45,743 nucleotides of DNA from Bacillota bacterium (GCA_029005175.1 JAQXFQ010000153.1:1-45743), one strand, 5' to 3'; shown: positions 1 to 8,310, numbered from the stretch's first letter. Made by a program: numbers and translations. Notes: a model not told the origin generated them from the letters alone.

Positions 1-627
1 CATGCATTTGATGCCGCGCTTTTCGGCTTCGGCGGCGACCAGCTTAAGCATAGGCTTGGGTCCGCATGCATATACGGCGTCGCAGGGAGCCTCGTCAAGC
101 CGAGCCGCAAGAAGCTGAGTGACAAAGCCGTGATGACCGAACGAGCCGTCGTCTGTGGCAATGCGTACATCTGCGCCGTTTGCGCGGAAATCATCGGCGA
201 GAATCATTGCGTCTTTATTGCGGAAGCCGAGCAGTGCAGTTGCATTTGCGCCATAGGGAGCGGACGCGCCGAGCATGGGGGGCACTCCGATGCCGCCGCC
301 CACAAACACCGCCTTTTCATCGGGGTTAATGTCAAAGCCGTTGCCGAGCGGCGCGAGAATATCAAGGCAGTCGCCCTCATTCTTTTTGGATATGATTTCG
401 GTACCTTCGCCGCGTATCTCAAAGACGAATCGGACAGTGCCGTTTTCTTTGCTGAACTCACAAATTGAAATCGGGCGGCGCAGTGTCTTGCCGTCGGCGA
501 GCAGGTTGGCGAACTGACCGGGGCGCATGGTCTGCACGGCACGTTCAGACTTTACCGTGAAGCTGAAGGTTGTCTTGTTGAGCTGTTCCTTTTTGATGAT
601 AGGGCAAAGCTCCTGGGTATATTTCAT
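1..627 (-). CDS. pyrK: Dihydroorotate dehydrogenase electron-transfer subunit (PyrK), partial
   Basis: Only the first 209 codons lie in the window; the gene runs off the left edge, so the ORF track misses it. The product starts MKYTQELCPIIKKEQL and has a ferredoxin-reductase-like fold: an FAD-binding barrel with the RPISI segment near residue 50, then a nucleotide-binding half with the glycine-rich VFVGGGIGVPPML near residue 110 and a YACGPKPML motif near residue 190. In the PyrK family this subunit carries FAD and a 2Fe-2S cluster and passes electrons from dihydroorotate dehydrogenase B to NAD+. The cluster cysteines would lie beyond the edge. The ATG at 627 has an AAAGGAG ribosome binding site. 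pyrC and pyrF lie 8-10 kb away on the other strand, so the pyrimidine genes are split here. Confidence 0.9.
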   Translation of the reverse strand, partial: MKYTQELCPIIKKEQLNKTTFSFTVKSERAVQTMRPGQFANLLADGKTLRRPISICEFSKENGTVRFVFEIRGEGTEIISKKNEGDCLDILAPLGNGFDINPDEKAVFVGGGIGVPPMLGASAPYGANATALLGFRNKDAMILADDFRANGADVRIATDDGSFGHHGFVTQLLAARLDEAPCDAVYACGPKPMLKLVAAEAEKRGIKCM

Positions 628-796
628 CAGAAAATAACTCCTTTCGGTCGATTAAATATCATATAAATTTTATCATTATATAGGAACAATGTCAAATAAA
701 TATTATCTGACAAAATAAAATCTATTGCATGACAGGGTGTATTTGTGGTATTGTGTATGTTATAAGAACTAACTTTCAGCGGGGGGATTTTACAAG

Positions 797-1816
797 ATGG
801 AAAATCAGCGAGTCAGGATTGCGGATATTGCAGAGGAATTGGGGCTTAGCACGGCAACCGTTTCCAATGTGATACACGGCCGCACAAATAAGGTTTCAGC
901 CGAAACGGTAAAGCGCGTTCAGCAGCTCATTGAGGAGCGGCAGTATATACCCAGCATGGCAGGAATGCTGCTGGCGAGAAACGATTCAAAAATTATAGGT
1001 GTTATGATAAACAATCACACGAAATATGAGCGGCGCGTATTGCAGGATCCTTTTATATCGGCGGCGGTGGATTATCTTTCGGAGGAGATAGAGAAATCCG
1101 GCTATTTCATGATGATCAAGACAACGAGCGACTGTCGTGATATAATCAGATTTGCGTCCATGTGGAATATGGTCGGGGCGATAATGGTGGGCTTCTGCGG
1201 CGAGGATTATGAATATCTGCGCAGTCAGCTTCACATTCCGATGGTTGTGTATGACGGATATTTTGACAAAATCGAGCGCTATGCCAACGTAACTGTGGAC
1301 GATTTTGACGGCGGAATGCAGATGGGAAAATATCTGATAGGCAAAGGGCACAGAAAAATCCTCTGCATTGCCGACAACGATATATGTATGGACAATAAGC
1401 GTTATATGGGATTGGCGTCGGCATCCGGGCAATGCGGCGGGGTACAGGTGAATAGAATGCTGGTGCCCATGAAAAGGTCAGAACGTGAGGTATATTACAC
1501 AGGGCATCTGGAGAAAATAATGTCTTATTCGGCAGTATTTGCGGTGTCGGATGTGTATGCGGCTGAGCTTATAGGATTTTTGTCATCTCATGGAATAAGA
1601 GTTCCGCAGGATATTTCGGTAGCCGGTTTTGACGACAGCCCGATATGCGGAATGATAACGCCGAAGCTTACCACGATACATCAGGACAACCAAACGCGCG
1701 CCCGTGCTGCCGTTGAATTGCTGCTGTATCAGAAAGAGCATCCCGATTCGCATCAAAACCGAATTCTGCCTGTGTATCTGGTAGAACGGGAAAGTGTACA
1801 GAATTTACAAAGATGA
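797..1816 (+). CDS. LacI/GalR-family transcriptional regulator
   Basis: A 339-residue protein of normal LacI length. The N-terminal helix-turn-helix with hinge helix (RIADIAEELGLSTATVSNVI, residues 7-26) is typical. A periplasmic-binding-protein-like effector domain follows from about residue 63 (KIIGVMINNH), with the conserved ISVAGFDDSP segment near residue 275 and TTIHQD near 293. Such proteins are dimeric repressors that respond to sugars or nucleosides. The effector is not evident here because no sugar operon adjoins it; the next gene is a MATE exporter 130 bp downstream. The ATG at 797 follows a G-rich GGGGGG ribosome binding site. The upstream gap holds a weak promoter-like TTGCAT...TATTGT pair, but no operator was recognised. 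Confidence 0.9.
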   Translation: MENQRVRIADIAEELGLSTATVSNVIHGRTNKVSAETVKRVQQLIEERQYIPSMAGMLLARNDSKIIGVMINNHTKYERRVLQDPFISAAVDYLSEEIEKSGYFMMIKTTSDCRDIIRFASMWNMVGAIMVGFCGEDYEYLRSQLHIPMVVYDGYFDKIERYANVTVDDFDGGMQMGKYLIGKGHRKILCIADNDICMDNKRYMGLASASGQCGGVQVNRMLVPMKRSEREVYYTGHLEKIMSYSAVFAVSDVYAAELIGFLSSHGIRVPQDISVAGFDDSPICGMITPKLTTIHQDNQTRARAAVELLLYQKEHPDSHQNRILPVYLVERESVQNLQR

Positions 1817-1946
1817 GTTTACTTTTTTGGTCGTAGGTTACGCGATTAACCTTTGCTTTTTGCGAGATAATGGAATACAATTTTATTGTCGGATAAAGCT
1901 TTGACGATATGATTTATTTTCAAAAATAAATAAGGATGATTGCATT

Positions 1947-3278
1947 ATGAATTTTCGCAAAACTGTATTTCAAATCGCCCTGCCTATAACTGTACAAAGC
2001 CTGGTGCAGGCCTCGTTCAGCGTAATCGACCAAATCATGACCGGACAGCTCGGAAGCGTCAGCGTTGCCGCAATCGGATTGGGCGGTAAATTTTCGTCGC
2101 TGTTTTCGGTGGTTGTAGCTGCGATAGCAACTGTGGCCGGCATAGTGTTTGCACAATATATCGGCAGTGGCGACAAAAACGGCGTGAGCAGGATGTTCAC
2201 GATAAATACCGCCGTGATTTCGGCTATTTCAATTGTGTTTCAAATTTTCAGTATGGCGATTCCGTTTGGAATTATGTCGCTGTATTCCAAGGAAACAGCC
2301 ACGATTGCTGTGGCAGGAGGGTATTTGTTTATCATAGCGATTGGATTCCTTCCGCAGGCGCTTTCTCTGCTGATGTCGTCACTTTTCCGCTGTCAGGGCA
2401 ACGCAAGCTTTCCGCTTTTTGCGAGCTTGGCGGCGGCGGTGATAAACACGGCTCTGAATTACATTTTGATTTTCGGTCACATGGGCATGCCGAGGCTGGG
2501 CGTTGACGGCGCGGCAATAGCTACTACCGTTGCCCGCTTTGCCGAATTTCTGATTCTGGCGATTTTTATGCTTCGTAAAATTGCACGCTCTGAATTCAGC
2601 CTTAAATTTACACGCGGCCAAAAGAGCGGCGAATTTAAAATGTTTATTTGCATTTTGCTGCCTATGCTTGCCACCGAATTTTTGTGGAGCCTGGGCGAGA
2701 ATGTTTATGCCGTGATATACGGGCGCATGGGAACGGATGAATGTGCGGCTATGACACTTACCAATCCGATTCAGTCGCTGATGATAGGCGCTATGACTGG
2801 CTTATCTGCCGCATCGGGCATAATTATCGGCAGACTGCTGGGCGAGGGCAATGAAGCTGAAGCCTACGCAAATTCCAAGAAATTTATCAAATACGGTTTT
2901 ATCGGCTCCATCGCACTGTCGGCAGTTCTGCTGCTGTCAAGATCATTGTATGTGGAAATTTTCAATGTGAATGAAAATGTAAAGAACCTCACCTGTTTAA
3001 TTTTGATTGCATATGCTATAATTGCGCCGATCAAGGTCGAAAATATGATTCTCGGCGGCGGAATTGTCCGAAGCGGCGGCAAGACAAAATATATCATGGC
3101 AGTGGATATAATAGGCACATGGGGCTTCGGCGTCCCGCTGGGTCTGATTTCCGCATTCGTTCTGCACCTCCCGATTTACGCTGTATATTTTATACTTTCG
3201 CTGGAGGAGTGCGTGAGATTTGCTATTACGCTTTGGATTTTCAAGAGAAAGAAATGGATGAACAATCTGGCGGCTTGA
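1947..3278 (+). CDS. MATE-family multidrug/Na+ antiporter
   Basis: A 443-residue polytopic membrane protein with about 12 hydrophobic segments in two related halves, as expected for MATE exporters of this length. The N-terminal half shows the PITVQSLVQASFSVIDQIMT and GQLGSVSVAAIGLGGK stretches typical of the family, and the second half begins near residue 230 (ILLPMLATEFLWSLGE). MATE proteins exchange Na+ or H+ for cationic drugs or metabolites across the cytoplasmic membrane. The start at 1947 is preceded by AAGGA at suitable spacing. The gene sits between a LacI regulator and a WYL regulator on the same strand, and either could control it. The substrate cannot be inferred. Confidence 0.92.
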   Translation: MNFRKTVFQIALPITVQSLVQASFSVIDQIMTGQLGSVSVAAIGLGGKFSSLFSVVVAAIATVAGIVFAQYIGSGDKNGVSRMFTINTAVISAISIVFQIFSMAIPFGIMSLYSKETATIAVAGGYLFIIAIGFLPQALSLLMSSLFRCQGNASFPLFASLAAAVINTALNYILIFGHMGMPRLGVDGAAIATTVARFAEFLILAIFMLRKIARSEFSLKFTRGQKSGEFKMFICILLPMLATEFLWSLGENVYAVIYGRMGTDECAAMTLTNPIQSLMIGAMTGLSAASGIIIGRLLGEGNEAEAYANSKKFIKYGFIGSIALSAVLLLSRSLYVEIFNVNENVKNLTCLILIAYAIIAPIKVENMILGGGIVRSGGKTKYIMAVDIIGTWGFGVPLGLISAFVLHLPIYAVYFILSLEECVRFAITLWIFKRKKWMNNLAA

Positions 3279-3327
3279 TTAATTTTGGTATTTCACAAGC
3301 GACAAATAAAAGCTTTAATTTAAGGGG

Positions 3328-4248
3328 ATGGATGCAATTAAAATTGACAGGCTCATAGGTATATTGTCGATACTCCTGCAGACCGACCGAGTGACCGCGC
3401 CGTACTTGGCGGAAAAATTCGAGGTGTCACGCCGCACGATAATCCGCGACATTGATACCCTCTGCCGTGCGGGAATTCCGATAGTTACCACGCAGGGCAC
3501 GGGCGGCGGCATTTCGATAATGTCGGGCTATAAAATCGACCGCGCGTTGCTCACCTCCGCAGACATGCAGGCGATTCTGGCGGGTCTGCGGAGTTTGGAC
3601 AGCGTGAGCGGCACAAACAGATACCGTCAGCTAATGGATAAGCTGGCGGTGGAAAACTCACATTTTCTGCCTTCAAGCAATCACATAATGATTGACCTTT
3701 CATCGTGGCATAAATCTACCCTCGCTCCTAAAATCGAGCTTATCCAGTCGGCGATTGAGGCGGGGCGCAAAATAAGCTTTCGATATTATGCTCCCAACGG
3801 CGAGAGTTTGCGTACTATTGAGCCGTATCTGCTGATTTTTCAGTGGTCTTCGTGGTATGTGTGGGGATATTGCGGCGAGCGGCAGGATTATCGGCTCTTC
3901 AAGCTGAACAGATTGACCGAGCTGAAATGTAACGATGAGAAATTCGACAAGCGGCAGTATTCCGCACCGAATTTCTCCGAGTGGCGCGATACAGGGGAGA
4001 GCGTCAAGGTAAAGGCGCGGCTGGCTTCGTCTGAAAAGTGGCGGCTGATTGAGGAATTCGGTGTGGAATATTTTGAGGAGCAGCCCGACGGCAGCTTGAT
4101 TTTTGAGTTTGAATTTTGGGAGGAAAGCAGCGCACTTCGCTGCATGCTATCCTTCGGCAGAGGCGCAGAAATATTGGAGCCGCAGGAATTGCGTACTAAA
4201 ATCGCACAGCTTACCGCAGAAATAAATAAAAAATATTCTCAAACATGA
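3328..4248 (+). CDS. WYL-domain helix-turn-helix regulator (YafY/DeoR-like)
   Basis: A 306-residue regulator. Residues 1-60 form a winged helix-turn-helix of the HTH_11 type (VTAPYLAEKFEVSRRTIIRD). A WYL effector domain spans roughly residues 135-230 and contains the namesake WYVWGYC segment with a following R-L-F-K-LNR strand; a C-terminal WCX-like extension ends the protein. WYL regulators sense small ligands or nucleic acids, and many control stress or defence genes. The ATG at 3328 follows AAGGGG. The gene starts 49 bp after the MATE gene and is followed 89 bp later by an effector-binding protein, so the three may respond to related toxic compounds; that is inference from position only. 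Confidence 0.9.
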   Translation: MDAIKIDRLIGILSILLQTDRVTAPYLAEKFEVSRRTIIRDIDTLCRAGIPIVTTQGTGGGISIMSGYKIDRALLTSADMQAILAGLRSLDSVSGTNRYRQLMDKLAVENSHFLPSSNHIMIDLSSWHKSTLAPKIELIQSAIEAGRKISFRYYAPNGESLRTIEPYLLIFQWSSWYVWGYCGERQDYRLFKLNRLTELKCNDEKFDKRQYSAPNFSEWRDTGESVKVKARLASSEKWRLIEEFGVEYFEEQPDGSLIFEFEFWEESSALRCMLSFGRGAEILEPQELRTKIAQLTAEINKKYSQT

Positions 4249-4337
4249 CATACATATGTCGTGTTGAGTGTATTATCATGTGATTACAACAATGATTCGC
4301 GAATTTGTTGAGGAATACAATAAAATGAGGTAATAAC

Positions 4338-4793
4338 ATGAATTACGAAATTGTAGAACTGAATGAAATGACCGTGGCGGGCATATCCGCGCGCACAAAC
4401 AACAATTCTCCCGAAATGCATGCCGTTATCGGAGGCTTGTGGAATGACTTTTACGGCAAGGGCATTTATGAAGCTATCCCGGATAAGGTCAGCGGCAAGG
4501 CGATAGAAATCTACACCGACTATGATAATGACGAAAATGCGGATTATACCGTAATGGTGGCATGCGAAACAGAAAATAAGGCGGCTTTGCCTGAGGGGAT
4601 GCACAGAAGAGTTATCCCTGCCGGCAGATATGCAAAGTTTGTGGTCAGGGGAAATATGGTCACGGCGTGTATGGAATTTTGGCAGGAATTGTGGAGCATG
4701 GATCTGCCGCGTTCGTTCGTGTGCGATTTTGAGGAGTACCAAAACAGCGATCGGGACAACTGCGAGATACATATGTATATTGGACTAAAGTAA
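4338..4793 (+). CDS. GyrI-like / Cass2-type effector-binding protein
   Basis: A stand-alone 151-residue effector-binding domain related to GyrI, the AraC/BmrR C-terminal domain and the integron Cass2 family. Supporting features are the opening YEIVELNEMTVAGISARTNN, the GLWNDFY segment near residue 35, an acidic YTDYDNDE strand, the PAGRYAKFVVRG strand near residue 97, and the closing CEIHMYIGLK. These domains bind cationic or planar drugs in a pocket with a conserved glutamate. There is no DNA-binding part, so it probably acts as a ligand-binding or sequestering protein. The start codon has a GAGGTAAT ribosome binding site. It is the last gene of the left plus-strand group and is followed at once by a strong terminator. 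Confidence 0.8.
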   Translation: MNYEIVELNEMTVAGISARTNNNSPEMHAVIGGLWNDFYGKGIYEAIPDKVSGKAIEIYTDYDNDENADYTVMVACETENKAALPEGMHRRVIPAGRYAKFVVRGNMVTACMEFWQELWSMDLPRSFVCDFEEYQNSDRDNCEIHMYIGLK

Positions 4794-4837
4794 AAATAGA
4801 CTGAGCTGCTTGAAATAAAACAGCTCAGTCTATTTTT
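4793..4837. terminator. Bidirectional intrinsic terminator
   Basis: A perfect stem of about 16 bp (AATAGACTGAGCTG paired with CAGCTCAGTCTATT) with a 12-nt loop, A-rich on the left and ending in TTTTT on the right. It ends the plus-strand regulator group and, read on the minus strand, lies just past the 6S RNA. Confidence 0.9.
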
Positions 4838-4845
4838 GAATGCAA

Positions 4846-5044
4846 AAAAAATTCCCGCCCGACCGTAATGTGCTTTAGATAACCTGCTACTAAAAGTAAC
4901 AGGTGGGTGCCATCCCAACGGCTTCACGCTCCCTGCTTCCGTACTCAGTTCAAGACTGCGGGAGGTCTGCAATCCACCGTCGGAGTGCTGGCTCCCGGGG
5001 ATAAGTTTGTAGGGTTATAAAAGCACAGTCCGCGAATCGGGCAG
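4846..5044 (-). ncRNA. ssrS: 6S RNA (SsrS)
   Basis: A minus-strand structured RNA of about 195-200 nt whose ends pair. The 5' CCCGA and GTGCTTT elements pair with AAAGCAC and TCGGG at the 3' end, giving the closing stem of a 6S-like rod. Near the 3' end the GGCACCCACCTGTTA ... TAGCAGGTTATCTAAAGCAC arrangement resembles, from memory, Firmicutes 6S RNA, including the hairpin made by ACCTGTTAC/GTAGCAGGT. The 3' stem is followed by a run of eight T residues that could serve as terminator. 6S RNA binds housekeeping RNA polymerase by mimicking an open promoter. It lies directly downstream of the DUF1292 gene. An upstream -10 (TATATT) is visible but the -35 is weak. The exact ends are estimates; a covariance search for Rfam 6S would settle it. 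Confidence 0.75.
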
Positions 5045-5096
5045 AAATATATTTGATTTTTGCTGACAATATTAATTATATGCAGATTTCAGGAAA

Positions 5097-5414
5097 TTAT
5101 AACTCCTCAGTTTCATAAAGCTCGTCAAATCTTTCCTGAAAAACGTCGGCCAAAGCTTCGAGCAGCTCTTCGTCCTCAATTTCGGCAAGTTCTTCTTCAC
5201 CGTCGACATCGACTACCTGAAGAATAATGTATTCACCCACGCCGGAATCCTCGTCAAAGGAGGCAAGCGGCAGCAAGGCGACGAATCTGCCTTCGTCTGT
5301 TTCGATAGCATCAAGAACCTCAAACTCGGACATGCGGCCTTCATCGTCAATCAAAGTGATAATGTCTTCGTTTTCTTCATTTACTACATCGTTTGAATTA
5401 ATGTTATCGCTCAT
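5097..5414 (-). CDS. DUF1292 family protein
   Basis: A very acidic protein of about 105 residues. The ENEDIITLIDDEGRMSEFEV opening, the GRFVALLPLAS strand and the C-terminal acidic helix (ELLEALADVFQERFDELYE) match DUF1292 (YrzB-like), a small conserved Firmicutes protein usually found near the alaS/ruvX genes. Its biochemical role is unknown. The ORF track begins at a TTG (5432) that overlaps the GGAG ribosome binding site, so I place the start at the ATG at 5414, 12 nt after GGAG. A good promoter (TTGACT, 17 nt, TACAAT) lies upstream, back to back with the promoter of the large non-coding transcript. Confidence 0.85.
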   Translation of the reverse strand: MSDNINSNDVVNEENEDIITLIDDEGRMSEFEVLDAIETDEGRFVALLPLASFDEDSGVGEYIILQVVDVDGEEELAEIEDEELLEALADVFQERFDELYETEEL

Positions 5415-5529
5415 TTGTAAGTTCATCTCCAATTATGCGGGGCAATAAAATATATCGTGAGATGAAATATTTTAGAATTGCCGATAATAATTGATAACTG
5501 ATAATTACGTTGGTCATCAACTGTTATGT

Positions 5530-5558
5530 ATTGTACATGTTTTTTTTCAATTAGTCAA
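5530..5558 (-). promoter_or_regulatory. Sigma-A-type promoter of the DUF1292 gene
   Basis: Read on the minus strand: TTGACT, a 17-nt spacer, TACAAT. The predicted start is near 5523, giving a leader of about 110 nt. It is divergent from the ncRNA promoter 60 bp away. Confidence 0.7.
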
Positions 5559-5617
5559 TAGGAATTTTCATGTATTTTAAAATAAATAATTTTTTTCAAG
5601 AAAATTAGAAAAAACTA

Positions 5618-5646
5618 TTGACAAATGCACAAAGATGTGTTATATT
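5618..5646 (+). promoter_or_regulatory. Strong sigma-A-type promoter of the large ncRNA
   Basis: Perfect -35 TTGACA, 17-nt spacer, -10 TATATT (overlapping TATTATA). It is among the best promoter matches in the window, and no coding sequence starts within the next 1.3 kb. Confidence 0.85.
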
Positions 5647-5652
5647 ATAGTT

Positions 5653-6845
5653 GAGCTTAGGAAAGCGAAGATAAAAAAGGAAAAAACGAACAGAAAAAGT
5701 AAATCGTAAAAAATTAAAGTAGATCAAAATCTTGATTGAAAAAAAGATTGAAAAAGTAAGTCGTTTGAAATCCGAAACATATGGGAAAAACCTTAGATGA
5801 GTCGGGTTGATTCCTTAAAAGTAAACGCTTGAATAAGCAAATATAAAAAAGAATGGAGTGTTGCCGATGCACGATTTAGAAGCCTCACAAAACATCGGAT
5901 TCGGCGCACATGAGATTGAAACAAAGTAAATCAATAGGGCATTATAAACGCCAAGAGTTTTCGCAGCAAACAATCCGAAATGCTAATGAGCATTGAAGCA
6001 GATTGGTTTATGCACGGTGAAAACCTGCGTAATGAATTGAAGTGAAAATGCCTGAGGTTGAAAAACGTCAATCCGTGGGCATCGGATATATTTGAGAAAG
6101 TTAAAAAACGATTGTGAATTATTGAATAATAATTTTACCGATTGAACTCCATTAATTGAAATGGACTTGAAGCCTCGCAAGACACATAAAAATTGCCGCG
6201 AAAAAGCGACCGCCGGTAAGCAGGACGCAAGTGAATGTGATATGTAAATGATAAGAAACAGATGACGAAAAACATTCTAGCAAAATCGAAAAAATGCAGG
6301 ATGCCCGTTGCAAGGCGGTGATAGCTGACCGCTGTAAATGCAAATAGTCATTAGTATTGTGTAAGGCAAACATTATGTGTATATTGATTAATTCGTTGTG
6401 TTTCGTAAGAAAAAGCGAACAACGCAAGTAAGACGAAAACAATGTTGAATATAGAATCAGAGTACCAAAAAGGTGCAAGTGTGATAAAGCGAGCTTAAAC
6501 CGATGTAAAATTGATTAAGAGGCGCAAAGCTTTAACGATACATTGCGATGTTCTTCAAAACAGCAATGAAATGTACGGCTAAAAGGTGCAGTCCAATGAA
6601 AAGTTAAATTATCACCGATAATCATGCAATAATAATTCAAAGGGCGTGAACTTGAGATGAAAAAGTTTATGAAAATCCTGAGAATTTAGATGGTAAAGGG
6701 TGAGTCCAAAGTACAGTTTAATTTAACAAAAAGCGGATGCTCGAAAGAAATCCGCACAAGAAATGAAAAAAGAATAGCCACAGCGGCATAAAGCTGATTG
6801 CAGCACCGATGTTCAAAAGAGAATGTCGGTGCTTTGCTTTTTTAT
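5653..6845 (+). ncRNA. Candidate large structured non-coding RNA, about 1.2 kb
   Basis: The interval between a consensus promoter and an intrinsic terminator has no plus-strand ORF above 60 codons and no RBS-supported short ORF of note. It is A/G-rich and C-poor, unlike flanking genes. Many local hairpins with purine-rich loops are visible: CCGATG/CATCGG (5864-5898); CAATC/GATTG enclosing ATGCT/AGCAT (5971-6005); TTATGCACGG/CCTGCGTAA (6008-6032); ATGCC/GGCAT with an inner TTGA/TCAA (6048-6082); TCCATT/AATGGA (6148-6165); GCGGT/ACCGC (6314-6332); CGTTG..TTCG/CGAACAACG (6394-6424); GCGGAT/ATCCGC (6733-6755). This resembles large ornate bacterial RNAs (OLE, GOLLD, ROOL classes) in style, but I recognise none of those families and the length exceeds theirs as I know it. 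Function unknown. The gene downstream has its own RBS 125 bp past the terminator. Confidence 0.7.
6802..6845 (+). terminator. Intrinsic terminator of the large ncRNA
   Basis: Stem AGCACCGA / TCGGTGCT with a purine-rich loop, followed by TTGCTTTTTTATTT. It separates the ncRNA from the metallophosphoesterase-like gene. Confidence 0.85.
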
Positions 6846-6970
6846 TTAATTCAGTATAAATTTAATGCAAAAATATTGTCAAATTTATTTGATAAAGGTA
6901 TGGACGAATAGAGAAACTTAATGTATAATATTACTTAATATAATATTTGTGATTTTTAGGGGGAAATGCA

Positions 6971-8263
6971 TTGTTGATTCCAAATTGGCTTACAATTTTA
7001 ATAATTCTCGTGATATTTGCCGCTGTTATGGTCTTGCTTGAACTTTTCAGAAGCAAATATGTTCTGTCCACTACGCATAAGGCCGTTACGGTTACAGGAT
7101 TGTCCAAGGTGCTGGACGGAATGAAATTTGTCGTTATCGGAGATTTGCACAGCGTGAGTTTCGGCGAAAAAAATTCCGAGCTTGCCAGAAAAATAAAGAG
7201 GGAAAAGCCGGATTATATTTTGTTTACAGGCAATATGGGTGATGCAAAGTCGATGCAGGTGGATGCGTTTTATGATTTCCTTGATGCAATAGGTCGGGAT
7301 ATTCCTGTCGTGATGGTTCCGGGCTGTGATGATTTGCGTCTGGGCAACGGTACACTGCACAAGAATTTTGTCAAGTCGGTTACAGAGGCGGGGGGAATTA
7401 TTTTGAATAATTCCAGAGCCGAAATAAATGTCGGCGGCGAGAAAATATATATCTACGGCTTTTGTCCTGAGCTTCGCAAGGACGACAGCAAACCCTCGAG
7501 TGAATGGAAGTTTCGCAAGGTGCGCACTGAGGACGTGTCAAACGCACTCGGTGTATGTCCAAAGGACGCTACAGTTATATTGATTACCAACTATGCAAAT
7601 GGTTTTGAAGCCTATTCGCGCTGGGGCGCCTCGTTGGTACTGGCGGGAGGTACTCACGGCGGCTACTACAGGATACCTGTAATAGACAGATTCGTAAGGA
7701 ACAAGGCATTTGTTTACACCGGCGGCGAGTACCGTTTATCGAGATGCAAGATGTATGTAACCCGAGGCCTTGGCACTTCGGGCAAAGTTAGATTTAATAA
7801 CCCTCCTGAAATTGCGGTGCTCAGCTTAGTTCGTCCGAATAGCCCTCTTTTGCGCACTATGCCTGTAAATCAGGAAAGTATTTACGACATGTTTTCATAT
7901 TGGTTCAGGTCTGAAAGCAGAGCTGTTTTGGAGCTTTTAAACGAGCGAACCGACTCATTGCGCGACTGGTGGGCATCCGTGACCAAAAAGGAACAGTCGG
8001 TTTATGCAAAGCGCGGCAATGAAAAGCGAGATGGTAATCTCTATCTTTCACCGCAGGAGCGAGCCAAAGAAAATGCAAAGCGTGTGATGAAAAGCGAGGA
8101 AGGTAAGCCTGTTCGCAGAGTTTCCAGAGTGAAAACCCGCTCGGAATACATACGTGAAATTCAAGCTGAATCGGAAGAATCCGAGAAAGTTCATTCCTAC
8201 GATAAATTCAAGTCCGCTGAAGAAATTGACAAAATTAAAGTGTTCAGCGATATTCACATCTGA
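6971..8263 (+). CDS. Membrane-anchored metallophosphoesterase-like protein with degraded active site
   Basis: A 430-residue protein starting at TTG (6971), 7 nt after AGGGGG; the ATG 7 bases upstream is out of frame. Residues 5-25 are one transmembrane helix (WLTILIILVIFAAVMVLLEL). Residues about 48-280 follow the calcineurin-like phosphoesterase plan: GDLHS (D-x-H kept), FTGNMGD where families have a GD motif, VPGCDD in place of GNHD/E, LITNYAN where a metal-binding His is normal, and AGGTHGGYY in place of GHTHGGQ. Several metal ligands are therefore changed, so it may be inactive or bind metal differently. The last 130 residues are charged and probably disordered. It precedes pyrC but is separated from it by a terminator. 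The family is clear; the function is not. Confidence 0.75.
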   Translation: MLIPNWLTILIILVIFAAVMVLLELFRSKYVLSTTHKAVTVTGLSKVLDGMKFVVIGDLHSVSFGEKNSELARKIKREKPDYILFTGNMGDAKSMQVDAFYDFLDAIGRDIPVVMVPGCDDLRLGNGTLHKNFVKSVTEAGGIILNNSRAEINVGGEKIYIYGFCPELRKDDSKPSSEWKFRKVRTEDVSNALGVCPKDATVILITNYANGFEAYSRWGASLVLAGGTHGGYYRIPVIDRFVRNKAFVYTGGEYRLSRCKMYVTRGLGTSGKVRFNNPPEIAVLSLVRPNSPLLRTMPVNQESIYDMFSYWFRSESRAVLELLNERTDSLRDWWASVTKKEQSVYAKRGNEKRDGNLYLSPQERAKENAKRVMKSEEGKPVRRVSRVKTRSEYIREIQAESEESEKVHSYDKFKSAEEIDKIKVFSDIHI

Positions 8264-8267
8264 CAAT

Positions 8268-8310
8268 AAAACAGGCGGATAACAGTTATTGCAATCCGCC
8301 TGTTTTCGTA
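8268..8310. terminator. Intrinsic terminator between the phosphoesterase-like gene and pyrC
   Basis: Perfect 13-bp stem AAAACAGGCGGAT / ATCCGCCTGTTTT with a 13-nt loop. Only about 30 bp separate it from the pyrC start, with no promoter between, so it may act as an attenuator for pyrC. Confidence 0.8.

Noticed and set aside
4846-5044. The 6S region as a riboswitch or group of plus-strand elements
   Set aside because: The pairing ends, conserved 3' segment and terminator fit a free-standing minus-strand RNA; no gene follows it within range on the minus strand.
5983-6478. Minus-strand ORFs of 65 and 108 codons (5983-6180, 6152-6478) inside the large ncRNA
   Set aside because: No ribosome binding site, atypical composition with long Phe/Ser/Leu runs, and they are antisense to a promoter-terminator unit with hairpins; they look like chance open frames in AT-rich sequence.
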